From Tolypothrix sp. FACHB-123 (GTDB lineage Bacteria; Cyanobacteriota; Cyanobacteriia; Cyanobacteriales; Nostocaceae), in the NCBI RefSeq assembly GCF_014697075.1, contig NZ_JACJRE010000002.1, forward strand, positions 1 through 64,000: a DNA stretch of 64,000 bases, read 5' to 3'. The notes beneath the pieces are model-generated. The model saw nothing but the letters and a program-made list of their open reading frames with translations, was not told where the DNA came from and searched no databases. A program made the position numbers and the translations under genes. Shown here piece after piece: positions 34,299 through 42,460 of this stretch. Each line of letters starts with the position of its first letter. The stretch's first letter is position 1.

Positions 34299-34661
34299 TT
34301 AGTTGTCAATGAAAACGGTAACAGCCGCAACTGCTATCAACATTTCATCATTTTTATCATTGAGAGAGGGAATTGCTCTTCCTTGCACTACCATCCCGCC
34401 AGATTCGACAGTCAGAGATTTGCGCCCAAAGGGGAGTACAGCTAATACTTCCTCTTGATTGACTTGTTCTGGGTATGGTACTGCTACTTGCACTTCCACA
34501 ATCATCTCATTAGGATCGGTTAAACCTGCTACTTCCCAAACACCAGGTAAAGCATTATGTGCGATCGCATTTCTTACCGCCCTGGCTGCTGCTACTGTTG
34601 GTTCTTGTCCATGTTGGTCAATTCCCATTCCCATTTCAATTATCAAGCGTTTTTTGACCAT
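34299..34661 (-). CDS. Lin0512 family protein
   Basis: A 120-residue protein matching the Lin0512 family: KRLIIEMGMGIDQHGQEPTVAAARAVRNAIAHNALPG at the N-terminus, then IVEVQVAVPYPEQVN, a GRKSLTVESGGMVVQG strand pair and a hydrophobic AVAAVTVFID end. The family is small, soluble, probably ring-forming and of unknown biochemical role. The opening IEMGMGxDxHGQ is its diagnostic motif. The start ATG and length agree with the family. It is flanked by repeat-bearing gaps and has no operon partner. Confidence 0.8.
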   Translation of the reverse strand: MVKKRLIIEMGMGIDQHGQEPTVAAARAVRNAIAHNALPGVWEVAGLTDPNEMIVEVQVAVPYPEQVNQEEVLAVLPFGRKSLTVESGGMVVQGRAIPSLNDKNDEMLIAVAAVTVFIDN

Positions 34662-34797
34662 AGATATTTCCCAAGCTCATTTACAGTATATTGCAGGTAA
34701 ATAAACTAAAGGCAAAGCAAGGGCAAAGCAGTGCTTCCCTACTATGCCCAATACTTCTCTGCGAGACGCTTCGCGTAGGGTACGACTTCGCTCAGTA

Positions 34798-34844
34798 CAA
34801 GTGCCCAATGCCCATGCCCCATGATGCCCAATGCCCAATGCCCA
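34798..34844 (+). repeat. AATGCCC heptamers abutting the S66 peptidase start
   Basis: CCCAATG/CCCATG heptamers run up to the ATG at 34845. An ATG inside them at 34821 would add eight codons of repeat peptide. Just upstream (34752-34798) is a GCGAGACGCTTCGCGTAGGG-type repeat. Confidence 0.75.
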
Positions 34845-35864
34845 ATGCCTATCAATCGCCGTAAATTCCTGACAAACTTTGGACTTGCTACTTTAGCGAC
34901 TCAGTTACAACCGTTAACTGCTCAAGGTAAACTATCTCCCCAAGTTACCCTCAAGCCGCCACGCTTGCAAAGAGGTGATACTGTAGGCTTGATTGCACCT
35001 GCGGGTATCGTGGATGCTGAAGATGTGGAAACAGCAAGACGCAACTTTGCAGATTTAGGTTTAAAAGTCAAGTTAGGCAAACATATTTTAGATCGTTATG
35101 GTTATTTAGCTGGGAAAGATAGCGATCGCGCTTCTGATTTAAATAACATGTTTGCCGATAAATCTGTGAAAGCGATTATTACTATGCGCGGTGGCTGGGG
35201 TTGTAATCGCATTCTACCTTTACTGAACTATTCAAACATCCGCACCCACCCCAAAATCTTGATTGGGTACAGTGATATTACTTCTTTATTGTTAGCTATT
35301 AACGCTCGCAGCCGCATAGTTACTTTTCACGGCCCAGTTGCTATTTCTAGGTGGAATCAGTTTACCCTAGATTACTTTCAGCGCATCCTATTTACAGGGG
35401 AAACTGTAACCATGCAAAACCCTACCAATAGTGAAGTGCAATTCTTACCCATCGCCCCAGGGAAAGCTAAAGGTAAACTGGTGGGTGGCAATTTATCGGT
35501 ACTAGCGGCGATGGTAGGTTCGCCTTATCTCCCTGCGTGGAATCAAACTATTCTATTTTTGGAAGAAATCGGTGAGGATGTCTATCGTGTAGACCGAATG
35601 CTCACTCAGTTAAAAAATGCAGGTATTCTACATCGCCTTGCTGGCTTGATTTTTGGGCAATGTACCAATTGTAGTTTAGGCGATGAACCGAATTTTACTT
35701 TAATGCAAGTATTACAAGATTGCATTCTCCCCTTAGGTATTCCCGCCTGGTATGGTGCGGCGATCGGTCATATTAAAGATAAATTTACCCTGCCATTGGG
35801 TGTGGATGTGGAGATCAATGCTGATGCTGGCACGATTAAGATGTTAGAGCCAGCTGTTAATTAA
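34845..35864 (+). CDS. LD-carboxypeptidase (peptidase S66)
   Basis: A 339-residue peptidase that cuts the L,D bond of tetrapeptide stems during murein recycling. The catalytic triad is visible: Ser in IGYSDITSL (nucleophile), Glu in LEEIGEDVYRVDRML and His in IGHIKDKFTLPLG. The N-terminus PINRRKFLTNFGLATLA resembles a twin-arginine signal, so the enzyme may be exported, whereas many relatives are cytoplasmic. The start is set at 34845, because the 24 bases before it are heptamer repeat. A GGWGCNRILPLL segment in the N-domain is typical of the family. Confidence 0.88.
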   Translation: MPINRRKFLTNFGLATLATQLQPLTAQGKLSPQVTLKPPRLQRGDTVGLIAPAGIVDAEDVETARRNFADLGLKVKLGKHILDRYGYLAGKDSDRASDLNNMFADKSVKAIITMRGGWGCNRILPLLNYSNIRTHPKILIGYSDITSLLLAINARSRIVTFHGPVAISRWNQFTLDYFQRILFTGETVTMQNPTNSEVQFLPIAPGKAKGKLVGGNLSVLAAMVGSPYLPAWNQTILFLEEIGEDVYRVDRMLTQLKNAGILHRLAGLIFGQCTNCSLGDEPNFTLMQVLQDCILPLGIPAWYGAAIGHIKDKFTLPLGVDVEINADAGTIKMLEPAVN

Positions 35865-36002
35865 TATTAATCACTCTTCTAGATAAAAGATAAGATTAGA
35901 TTATAAATAGTAATCGTAAATTCATCAAAACTTCATATTTAAGCCGAAAAATTCCTAATTTACCACTGTTTTCTTAATTTTTCCTCATAAATCAAAAAAA
36001 CT
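35865..36002. other. AT-rich spacer before the island promoter
   Basis: No gene is seen. It contains AT-rich sequence with several TTCATAAAT-like stretches. Together with the leader at 36043-36329 it makes the long gap ahead of the RTX-like gene. Confidence 0.3.
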
Positions 36003-36042
36003 AGCCATTTTGGCTGGGAACTATGGAGATATGAATTATCCT
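36003..36042 (+). promoter_or_regulatory. AGCCA-N3-TGGCT palindrome with -10 (site a)
   Basis: AGCCATTTTGGCT at 36003-36015, then 21 bases, then TATCCT (TAN3T) at 36037-36042. It would give a leader of about 280 bases to the RTX-like gene. It is one of five such palindromes between 36.0 and 42.5 kb. Confidence 0.55.
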
Positions 36043-36329
36043 TTTTATTAGGAAAGGATTAAATATTGCTTTCCCATAAGTACTTGTGCAAATAAATTAT
36101 CTAGCAAAACTGATTTAAACTCACTTTTTATACCAGCTGCTTTATAACAATTTTTGGCGGGTGAGAAGTTTTTGAAGATTCTCAAACCCCTAATTTTGTG
36201 TTGCCTATATTGACCTAAATTCAGGTTTTGATACAAAGAGGTGAAGTTTTCAGTTTATGACTAAATGTGCAATTAATTGCCCAGTAGTACTTATCATTTG
36301 CCCTCACAAAAGATGAAAAGGAGGATGTG

Positions 36330-37652
36330 ATGACAGCCTTTAACTTAAACCAATTCAAATTTACCCATAAAGCTGATTTAGTCGAGCCAGGTAAGGAAAT
36401 ATTCAATCCCCGATTCTCCTATATAGATACATTGAGAGGTAACGATCAAATTATTGGTACTTCCAAGGTAAATGGAGATTTTGCTTTAGAAGCCTATGCC
36501 ATATCTCTAGCTAAAAATGGTAGTGCAATTACTTCGGCTCAATTAAAAAATCAAGCTACTGTTATTACCTATGGGATTAAAAACGAAGGAATTATCAATA
36601 CAAATAATGGAGATGATAGAGTTAGGGGAAGAGCAATCGCTGACATTAGTGTGAGTGCAAAAACAGTATCTGACGCTATAACTATTTCCCAAAAAACAGA
36701 TGCTGTGGCGATCGCTAAAGCTTTTGCTGAAGTTAACGTCAAAGCTATTGCTGACGGCATTGATAACTCTAGAGGCATACTTTATACTGGTAATGGTAGT
36801 GACTCCGTTGTTGGCGATACTGAAGGTGCTATATCTGCGGAAGCTACTGCAAAAGTTGATGCTGTAGCCATTGTTGAAGCTATCTGCAAAGCTCCTATGT
36901 CTGAAGGCTTAACAGCTTTTTCTGGCGCGATCGCTAGCAGTATAGCGAAAGCCAGCATCATAGCTACCGGCATTAAGAATATTAGCGGCATAATTGCCAC
37001 TAGCAAGGGTAGTGATACTCTCAATGCTAGTGCTACTTCTAGTTCTAATAACTTCAGCCTTGCAGAAATTTCTGCTTTTGCTAGTGCCAATCGTGATAAT
37101 CAAGCTTTGGCATTGGCTATAGCTGATGCTACTGCTGCGGCTGTTGACAAGGCGATCGCCATTGACAACACCAGAGGCTTAATTAGTACTGGAAGTGGAA
37201 ACGATACCATCAAAGCGCGTGCTTCTGCTGATGATATAGCGATCGCTATTAATAACACTAGAGGCAGTATTGATACTGGCAATGGACACGATACCATAGA
37301 AGCCATAGCGACTGGCTCTGAGGCTTACGGCATTTTTGGTGGCACTATTTCTACAGCCAGGGGAAACGATCGAGTCATCGCTTCTAGTTTTGGAGGTGGT
37401 GTTAACATCCACTTGGGAGACGGTAATGACTTTATTCAAGGTTTTGGTGAAGCTAAAGTTTATGGTGGTAGGGATTTAGATACCATTAGCTTTGGTTCCT
37501 ACGAAAAAGATGATTTTCAAATTAGTTTTGGTGCCAGCAATAATAATAGTGTAAGTTTTAAGCTAGACGGCATTACTATGATTACTACTGAATTTGAGCA
37601 ATTTAACTTTGCTAATGGCAGTTACACTTACAATGAATTAAAGATAGCTTAA
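36330..37652 (+). CDS. RTX-like Ca-binding repeat protein
   Basis: A 440-residue protein without signal peptide, rich in Ala, Ile and Asp/Asn. It contains at least seven degenerate RTX-type turns of the form G-x-I-x-T-G-x-G-x-D-x-I: LYTGNGSDSVVG, IATSKGSDTLNA, LISTGSGNDTIKA, SIDTGNGHDTIEA, TISTARGNDRVIA, IHLGDGNDFIQG and VYGGRDLDTISF. Ala-rich stretches separate them. The C-terminal 60 residues (EKDDFQISFGASNNNSVSFKLDG) look like a secretion-signal domain of type I substrates. The ATG at 36330 follows AAAGGAGG. No HlyB/HlyD-type exporter is adjacent. It is likely a secreted calcium-stabilised protein. Confidence 0.72.
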   Translation: MTAFNLNQFKFTHKADLVEPGKEIFNPRFSYIDTLRGNDQIIGTSKVNGDFALEAYAISLAKNGSAITSAQLKNQATVITYGIKNEGIINTNNGDDRVRGRAIADISVSAKTVSDAITISQKTDAVAIAKAFAEVNVKAIADGIDNSRGILYTGNGSDSVVGDTEGAISAEATAKVDAVAIVEAICKAPMSEGLTAFSGAIASSIAKASIIATGIKNISGIIATSKGSDTLNASATSSSNNFSLAEISAFASANRDNQALALAIADATAAAVDKAIAIDNTRGLISTGSGNDTIKARASADDIAIAINNTRGSIDTGNGHDTIEAIATGSEAYGIFGGTISTARGNDRVIASSFGGGVNIHLGDGNDFIQGFGEAKVYGGRDLDTISFGSYEKDDFQISFGASNNNSVSFKLDGITMITTEFEQFNFANGSYTYNELKIA

Positions 37653-37695
37653 TGTCTCATTCAATTTTTGCAAATGAGTAAATAGCCAGTATGTT

Positions 37696-37730
37696 TAGGG
37701 TGCGTTATCACTTCGTGATAACGCACCCTA
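37696..37730. terminator. 15-bp stem hairpin between convergent genes
   Basis: TAGGGTGCGTTATCA-CTTCG-TGATAACGCACCCTA, a perfect 15-bp stem. It may act as a bidirectional terminator between the RTX-like gene and the leader protein gene. It is also a member of the GGTGCGTT hairpin repeat family (another is near 31930). Confidence 0.5.
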
Positions 37731-37847
37731 TTCTGGAATTTAGTGCGGCGCTTGGCGACAAAACAACGCCAGTTTGCACAATAATGGAAACTAGCAATGC
37801 ACTAATCAATAGTCAACAGTCAACAATCAATGTCCAAAAAACAGAAG

Positions 37848-38180
37848 TTAGTTAGGTAAGTCTAATGCTATTACCTTAACAGTTTCATAGTCAGAGTTTT
37901 TGCCTGTCTTGGAGCGAGTTTTTACCTTGACTTTATCCCAACCTTCATAACTTACATAAACATCAGCTAGAGATTTAGTGCCAATCGCCAAAGCCGTTCC
38001 TGTACCCTTTGCTTTTGTAACTTTACCTTTGTTTTTAATATTAATATTAGTATTAGCAGAAGTGTAAGTATCATCTCCTTCTGCGAAGGCTACAGGAGTT
38101 ATAGCTAATACAGCACCACCGACAATCAACTCGGTAGCGGAAATGTTTTCTAAATAAGACAAGTCTTTGATATCAAGCAT
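37848..38180 (-). CDS. Leader-peptide small protein A (double-glycine type)
   Basis: A 110-residue protein starting MLDIKDLSYLENISATEL with Gly-Gly at 21-22. It shares the D-L-x-Y-L-E ... GG leader with the proteins at 40664 and 41676. After the GG comes a hydrophobic AVLAITPVAFAEGDD, then a Thr/Asn/Lys-rich beta-like core (SANTNINIKNKG, ALAIGTKSLADVYVSYEGW) and a basic KVKTRSKTGKNS. It lies 66 bases downstream of the GNAT-TPR gene on the same strand, so it is probably the last gene of that transcript. GG leaders are removed by C39 peptidase-type exporters. None is in the window. Product and target are unknown. Confidence 0.6.
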   Translation of the reverse strand: MLDIKDLSYLENISATELIVGGAVLAITPVAFAEGDDTYTSANTNINIKNKGKVTKAKGTGTALAIGTKSLADVYVSYEGWDKVKVKTRSKTGKNSDYETVKVIALDLPN

Positions 38181-38246
38181 AGTTACCTTTTGGCAAATGT
38201 TTTTCAGGATGGACTTCCTTGATGTGGGAAGTTAATTACCTATAAA

Positions 38247-40016
38247 CTAGGTAAGACTGAGGGCTTTTTGATCGCAAGTACTAGCGGTTTCATGTAGAGT
38301 TTGTGCTTGCAGTACCAAAGCCAAATTATTCAAATTAGATTGAGCTTCTGCCAAATTTGGGTTCATAGCAATAGACTGTTGATAGTAGACTATAGCAGTT
38401 TTGATATCACCCAATTCTTGACATTTAGTCGCTAAATCATAATTCATTGCTGCATAATGAGCATGTTTGTCTTTTGAAAGTTTTCCTTGAGCATAAAGTG
38501 CATTGGCTAAGTTAATTTCAGCTTCAATGCAATCAGGCTTTAGTTTCAGAGCTTTTTCATAGCAGGCGATCGCATCTTCCCATTGGCCTTGCTGTTGTAG
38601 ACTGTAACCAAGGTTATTGTAGGCCGCGATCGCATCTGGCTGTAGAGTTAAGACTTGATTATAAGCTGTGATCGCTTTCGATAACTCACCTTGAGTTTGA
38701 TATAAATTCCCTAAGCCAAATAAAGCTTTAATAGAATTTGGCTGTACCTCTAGCAGACTTTTTAGAAGATTTTCCGCAGTGTGATATTCACCTTTTTGTC
38801 TCATCAATACCCCCAGTCCATACAGTGCTTCTGGGTGATTTGATTGTGTGGCTAAAATCTGACGGTATCCTTGCTCAGCTACACTAAATTCATTTGCTCG
38901 ATGCTTCTCAACCGTTAGCTCAAACGCCGCAGCAAGAGTTCTCACATCTAGCTTGTTCTCTTGACAATCTTGATATTGAGCGATGAAGTACTGAATCCGG
39001 CGCTCTTTCGCACCAAAATAATACTTATATTGCTCATTCCCCCTTAAAAAATCATAAATTTTAAAGCCATTTTGAATAGCATAGCGGATGGCGTGCGCGT
39101 GCAGTATAAGCCCAGGAGGCAGATTTTTTACAGTTTCATCGCGCCCGGTAATGTAAAACAGCATAGACTTTTGCGTCACATCAACCAAATTCGCGATCGC
39201 TCCTAAAGGCCGATTTCCTTCCCAAAGAACTGGTAAATACAGGCAGTTATTTTCAAAACAATGCAATAAAATAGCGCGAACAAAAGCTATGATTACTTCG
39301 CATTGATCGCCTTTTTTTTCGCTCCATTTCAACTTCCAGAATTTGAGTAGGATCTCAATATGAGACTCCACATTTTCTGCATTAACGTGAGTAATATAAA
39401 ACTCATCTGAGTTTTCAACTTGTCTCAACAAACGTCTAATTTTTTGGCGAGTATTTGCACTAACCTGGTTTTGTAAATATTGCTCCCAGTCATCTGTTAA
39501 AGAAACATAAGGAGCAATATGATTATCGATATTATCTTCCTCTTGCTCAATGTGGCGATTAATAAACCGCAAATTTTCGCCAGAAAAACTCCTCAATAGG
39601 AGAAGCATTCTTGTATCTGTTTCTAAAATATTTTGGAGATTGAAATTAGACCATACTAAATGCTGTTGAATGTAAGCAGAAAAAGCAGGAATTACTTCTT
39701 CTTCATAGCCTGGTAAGCAAATAAATCCCGTGTAATCTGCCATGCTACTTCCAGCCATCCAGAGTTCAGTATCAAACTCACCTTCATCCTTCTGGATTAG
39801 TACAAGTTTTAACGGAAAAAATGCCACATATGATGCACCTGGAATCTCTGGTTTGGCAGCTAATATTAACCAAGGTTGTGTTAGCATTTCTAACCATCCA
39901 GAAAACCAAATCCAAGATAAAAAGAACTGAGCCTGAGAGTCAGCCTGATAGACACAATCCCAATCTTTCTTTATATCTTGAAATATTTCAAAATCATCAA
40001 TTACGTCAATTAGCAT
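38247..40016 (-). CDS. GNAT (CelD/FemAB-like) acyltransferase fused to TPR repeats
   Basis: A 589-residue protein. Residues about 1-355 form a CelD/BcsL-type GNAT (Acetyltransf_6/FemAB-like): SANTRQKIRRLLRQVEN near 187, LYLPVLWEGNRPLGAIANLVD near 257, and IYDFLRGNEQYKYYFGAKERR near 320, the strand-loop that ends the acyl-CoA or aminoacyl-tRNA binding core. Residues about 365-575 contain five or more TPR units, e.g. HPEALYGLGVLMRQKGEYHTAENLL and AIAAYNNLGYSLQQQGQWEDAIACYEKALKLKPD. It has no membrane segments. Followed by leader protein A. GNAT enzymes acylate Lys/Orn side chains in some cyanobacterial RiPPs, so this could modify the leader peptides, with the TPRs as docking arm. That is inference only. 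Confidence 0.75.
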   Translation of the reverse strand: MLIDVIDDFEIFQDIKKDWDCVYQADSQAQFFLSWIWFSGWLEMLTQPWLILAAKPEIPGASYVAFFPLKLVLIQKDEGEFDTELWMAGSSMADYTGFICLPGYEEEVIPAFSAYIQQHLVWSNFNLQNILETDTRMLLLLRSFSGENLRFINRHIEQEEDNIDNHIAPYVSLTDDWEQYLQNQVSANTRQKIRRLLRQVENSDEFYITHVNAENVESHIEILLKFWKLKWSEKKGDQCEVIIAFVRAILLHCFENNCLYLPVLWEGNRPLGAIANLVDVTQKSMLFYITGRDETVKNLPPGLILHAHAIRYAIQNGFKIYDFLRGNEQYKYYFGAKERRIQYFIAQYQDCQENKLDVRTLAAAFELTVEKHRANEFSVAEQGYRQILATQSNHPEALYGLGVLMRQKGEYHTAENLLKSLLEVQPNSIKALFGLGNLYQTQGELSKAITAYNQVLTLQPDAIAAYNNLGYSLQQQGQWEDAIACYEKALKLKPDCIEAEINLANALYAQGKLSKDKHAHYAAMNYDLATKCQELGDIKTAIVYYQQSIAMNPNLAEAQSNLNNLALVLQAQTLHETASTCDQKALSLT

Positions 40017-40212
40017 CTCATTTTATTCGAGTTAGTTGCTAATACAAATTAAAAAAATAAGGCAACAGATGATAAGGACAGAAAAATGTTGTGCCCTCTA
40101 AAATTTATTGCTGTTCCGCAAAAATTATTTAAATTGAGATACTTAAAAAGTACGCAGTTTTTTAAATTTGTTATCGTCAGTATTTAAGTCGAACTATTTG
40201 ACTATACTCTAG

Positions 40213-40446
40213 CTATTCTTGACTAATTGATGAACTACAACTTGAGATTGAAGAACTACTAGAGCTACTAGAACTTCTGGAAGTAGCTCTCACATAACTG
40301 CTGCTACTATTTTCAGATGAAATGTTTACAAACACGCTTTGATCTGTCTCACCTTCACTTGATGTTTCAACTACACTTTTTGCTTCTGCAATAACTTTAC
40401 CATCGGGTGAGACAATACGTTTAGCCACGACTTTGTAATGAGTCAT
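40213..40446 (-). CDS. Small serine-rich hypothetical protein
   Basis: A 77-residue protein. The N-terminal 35 residues are ordered-looking (HYKVVAKRIVSPDGKVIAEAKSVVETS). The C-terminal half is a Ser-rich tail with runs of up to nine Ser and one Cys. It has no GG leader. It lies 196 bases upstream of the GNAT-TPR gene and downstream of leader protein B, all on the minus strand. A low-complexity Ser tail could be a modification target or linker. Family unknown. Confidence 0.5.
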   Translation of the reverse strand: MTHYKVVAKRIVSPDGKVIAEAKSVVETSSEGETDQSVFVNISSENSSSSYVRATSRSSSSSSSSSISSCSSSISQE

Positions 40447-40663
40447 AATTTTAATACCAATTATTAAATTTTAGTTAACTGACAAGCATCATAACTTGAT
40501 TTTACAAATGTAAATTTTTGACCTTTCAATTAGATATTTCACAAGAAATTTGGAATAACTAATGTTAAACAAATTTCTTGTGAAAAGTAAAAGATTATGA
40601 TATCACCAAAGACTTTTGTTTAAGCCTTTGGCAATCTATAAATTAACTAATCTCTAAAGCCTT

Positions 40664-40951
40664 CTATGCAGATATAGCAACACCACTAACTGTAGAGCTA
40701 GAAGAGTATTTGTCAGCAGACAATAATAGCTCAATATCAGTGAAGGTATGTCTACCTTTAGCGTTTGCTTCACCGTAGCCAGTAGCAGTATTGCCTTTAA
40801 TTTCGGGCTTAACTTTAACGTCAATATTTGCGTCGTAGTCGATTTTTACATCAATTCTTTTCTTGAATTCAACTTTTTTACCTTTGCCTCTACCACCAGC
40901 AACATCAGATCCTTCAACAGCTTCCAAGTAGTTTAAATCAGAAATAATCAT
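40664..40951 (-). CDS. Leader-peptide small protein B (double-glycine type)
   Basis: A 95-residue protein opening MIISDLNYLEAVEGSDVAGG, with the Gly-Gly at 19-20. A strongly basic RGKGKKVEFKKR follows, then a core of alternating Asp/Lys strands (IDVKIDYDANIDVKVKP) and a Gly/Ser-rich tail with SSSSTVSGVAIS. A strong AAAGGAG ribosome site precedes the ATG. Two AGCCA-N3-TGGCT palindromes lie 77 and 107 bases upstream, and a TATATT box lies 22 bases after the nearer one. So this gene has the clearest copy of the island promoter. The core is unlike those of A and C, as expected for a leader-defined peptide set. Confidence 0.62.
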   Translation of the reverse strand: MIISDLNYLEAVEGSDVAGGRGKGKKVEFKKRIDVKIDYDANIDVKVKPEIKGNTATGYGEANAKGRHTFTDIELLLSADKYSSSSTVSGVAISA

Positions 40952-40999
40952 TTTTTTCTCCTTTTGTTTCCCATCAACTCTGTTTGAGTTGTTGATATC

Positions 41000-41070
41000 A
41001 ATATAGCTAAGTAAATTTTGCTTGTGTAGCCAATTTGGCTTGGATTTGCAACTTTCTAGCCAATATGGCT
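41000..41070 (-). promoter_or_regulatory. Double AGCCA-N3-TGGCT promoter of leader gene B (sites b1, b2)
   Basis: Palindromes at 41028-41040 and 41058-41070 are exactly 30 bases apart (read on the minus strand, AGCCAAATTGGCT and AGCCATATTGGCT). TATATT at 41000-41005 begins 22 bases after b1. This predicts a start near 40993 and a leader of about 40 bases. Confidence 0.65.
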
Positions 41071-41322
41071 GAGAAATTATTTTTCCGGGAAATCAGTTTA
41101 TTCACAATAATCTTTCTAACTCTTGGACGTTAATATAAAGGAAGGATTTCCTTACCTTATAAATAAGGTATTTATCTGATGAGTTAGCTATAATATCACC
41201 CATTGCTGCGCCAAAAGTGAGCGTAAATAGTTATATTCAAACTAGACGACTAGATGCAGTAAGGATGAGAAAACCAGATTCATCTTTTCATCATCACTAC
41301 TAAGTAACTGAAATAAGAAACA

Positions 41323-41350
41323 CACCCAGCTTGATCTAATAAACTGGGTG
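41323..41350 (-). terminator. Possible terminator hairpin
   Basis: On the minus strand CACCCAG and CTGGGTG form a 7-bp stem around 14 bases, followed by TGTTTCTTATTTC. If promoter c is active, it would end a transcript of about 200 bases with no protein gene in it. Confidence 0.35.
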
Positions 41351-41540
41351 CTATTCCTCAAAGTCGTTAAATAAGAAGTATATAAATTGATGTATATATA
41401 GAGTTTCTTTGGTACTTACCGGAGATTGCAATGTAGTGAGGTACAGATAATCCTAGATAACAGTATTGTTATACCGCTACTCGGACACCTGATTTATAGT
41501 AATAAAAAATTATAGATTTCTGTCTACGCTTCCTGAAGGG

Positions 41541-41581
41541 ATTTTAACGCATACCATTAAATATGAGTCGCCATTTTGGCT
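41541..41581 (-). promoter_or_regulatory. AGCCA-N3-TGGCT promoter (site c)
   Basis: On the minus strand AGCCAAAATGGCG (one mismatch) at 41569-41581, 22 bases, then TAAAAT at 41541-41546. No protein gene starts directly downstream. It may drive a non-coding RNA or a second, long-leader transcript of leader gene B. The rest of 41071-41540 shows no gene. Confidence 0.5.
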
Positions 41582-41675
41582 TAATATTGGAAAAACTTTC
41601 CATATTTATAAGTTAGCACTGCTGATGTGACAGGAGGTGCGTTAGAACAGAGTCTTATCGCACCTTTTGAAGGTT

Positions 41676-41996
41676 TTACCTTAGCGATATTATTTTTGTA
41701 ACCACCAAATTAGGTTTGAACATTGACACTCCAGCTTTGATTATTTTATTAATGCCTCTAACCAAAGATGGTCTATCTTTAGATAGATTATTAATAAAAT
41801 TTAGCCTTTGTGTCAACATTGATTTGACAATTCCTGTGTTGAAGCTAACAGTATTAGCTCTATTATATTTACTCAAACTTAGAGCATGGTTACCAATCTG
41901 AGAGCTTCTAGCCAAATTGACATTAATTTCACTACCTCCAAATACAGCGACATCGTCAGAAATAGTATCCAAGTAGTCTAAATCGTAAATTTTCAT
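41676..41996 (-). CDS. Leader-peptide small protein C (double-glycine type)
   Basis: A 106-residue protein beginning MKIYDLDYLDTISDDVAVFGG, with Gly-Gly at 20-21, matching the leaders of A and B. The core differs: an Asn/Ser-rich first part (EINVNLARSSQIGNHALSLSKYNRANTVSFN), then a basic, amphipathic helical end (NNLSKDRPSLVRGINKIIKAGVSMFKPNLVV). Such a cationic helix would suit a bacteriocin or signalling peptide, but nothing proves it. It is preceded by a leader of more than 450 bases back to palindrome d. It has no Cys, so no lanthionine or disulphide bridge. Confidence 0.6.
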   Translation of the reverse strand: MKIYDLDYLDTISDDVAVFGGSEINVNLARSSQIGNHALSLSKYNRANTVSFNTGIVKSMLTQRLNFINNLSKDRPSLVRGINKIIKAGVSMFKPNLVVTKIISLR

Positions 41997-42460
41997 GCTC
42001 TTGAATTCTCCAATTTATGCGTTATTGAGCATTTATATGAATTCTGACTTTAAGACTTATAAATTTGGTATTAGTGAGTTATGTAAACCGATTGATGATA
42101 AATGCACAAAATAATTTATCAATCAATTTTTATTTTTGAAATTATATGCTTAGTTAGGTAACAGAGAAGAAATCATAAAACTGTACCTAGCTTTAGAGAA
42201 ACTAAATAGGCTTATCCTAGCTTTCAATTAGCTGAAAACTAAGACATATCAAGCTTGCTGGATTTTGATGGCTGATATTTGAACGCCGCTAGTATCAGCA
42301 CAAATTGGTTATTTAACAAAGCAGATTCAAGTTAAAAAACTTTGCTACTCACATAGATGATTTATGCCGTCTTGAGAGAAAAATTTAAAGCCCATTTAGA
42401 GAGATTTCTGGAAGATTTACTGTCAACAGATGTATCTTTTTCTATTCAAATCATGTGGAA

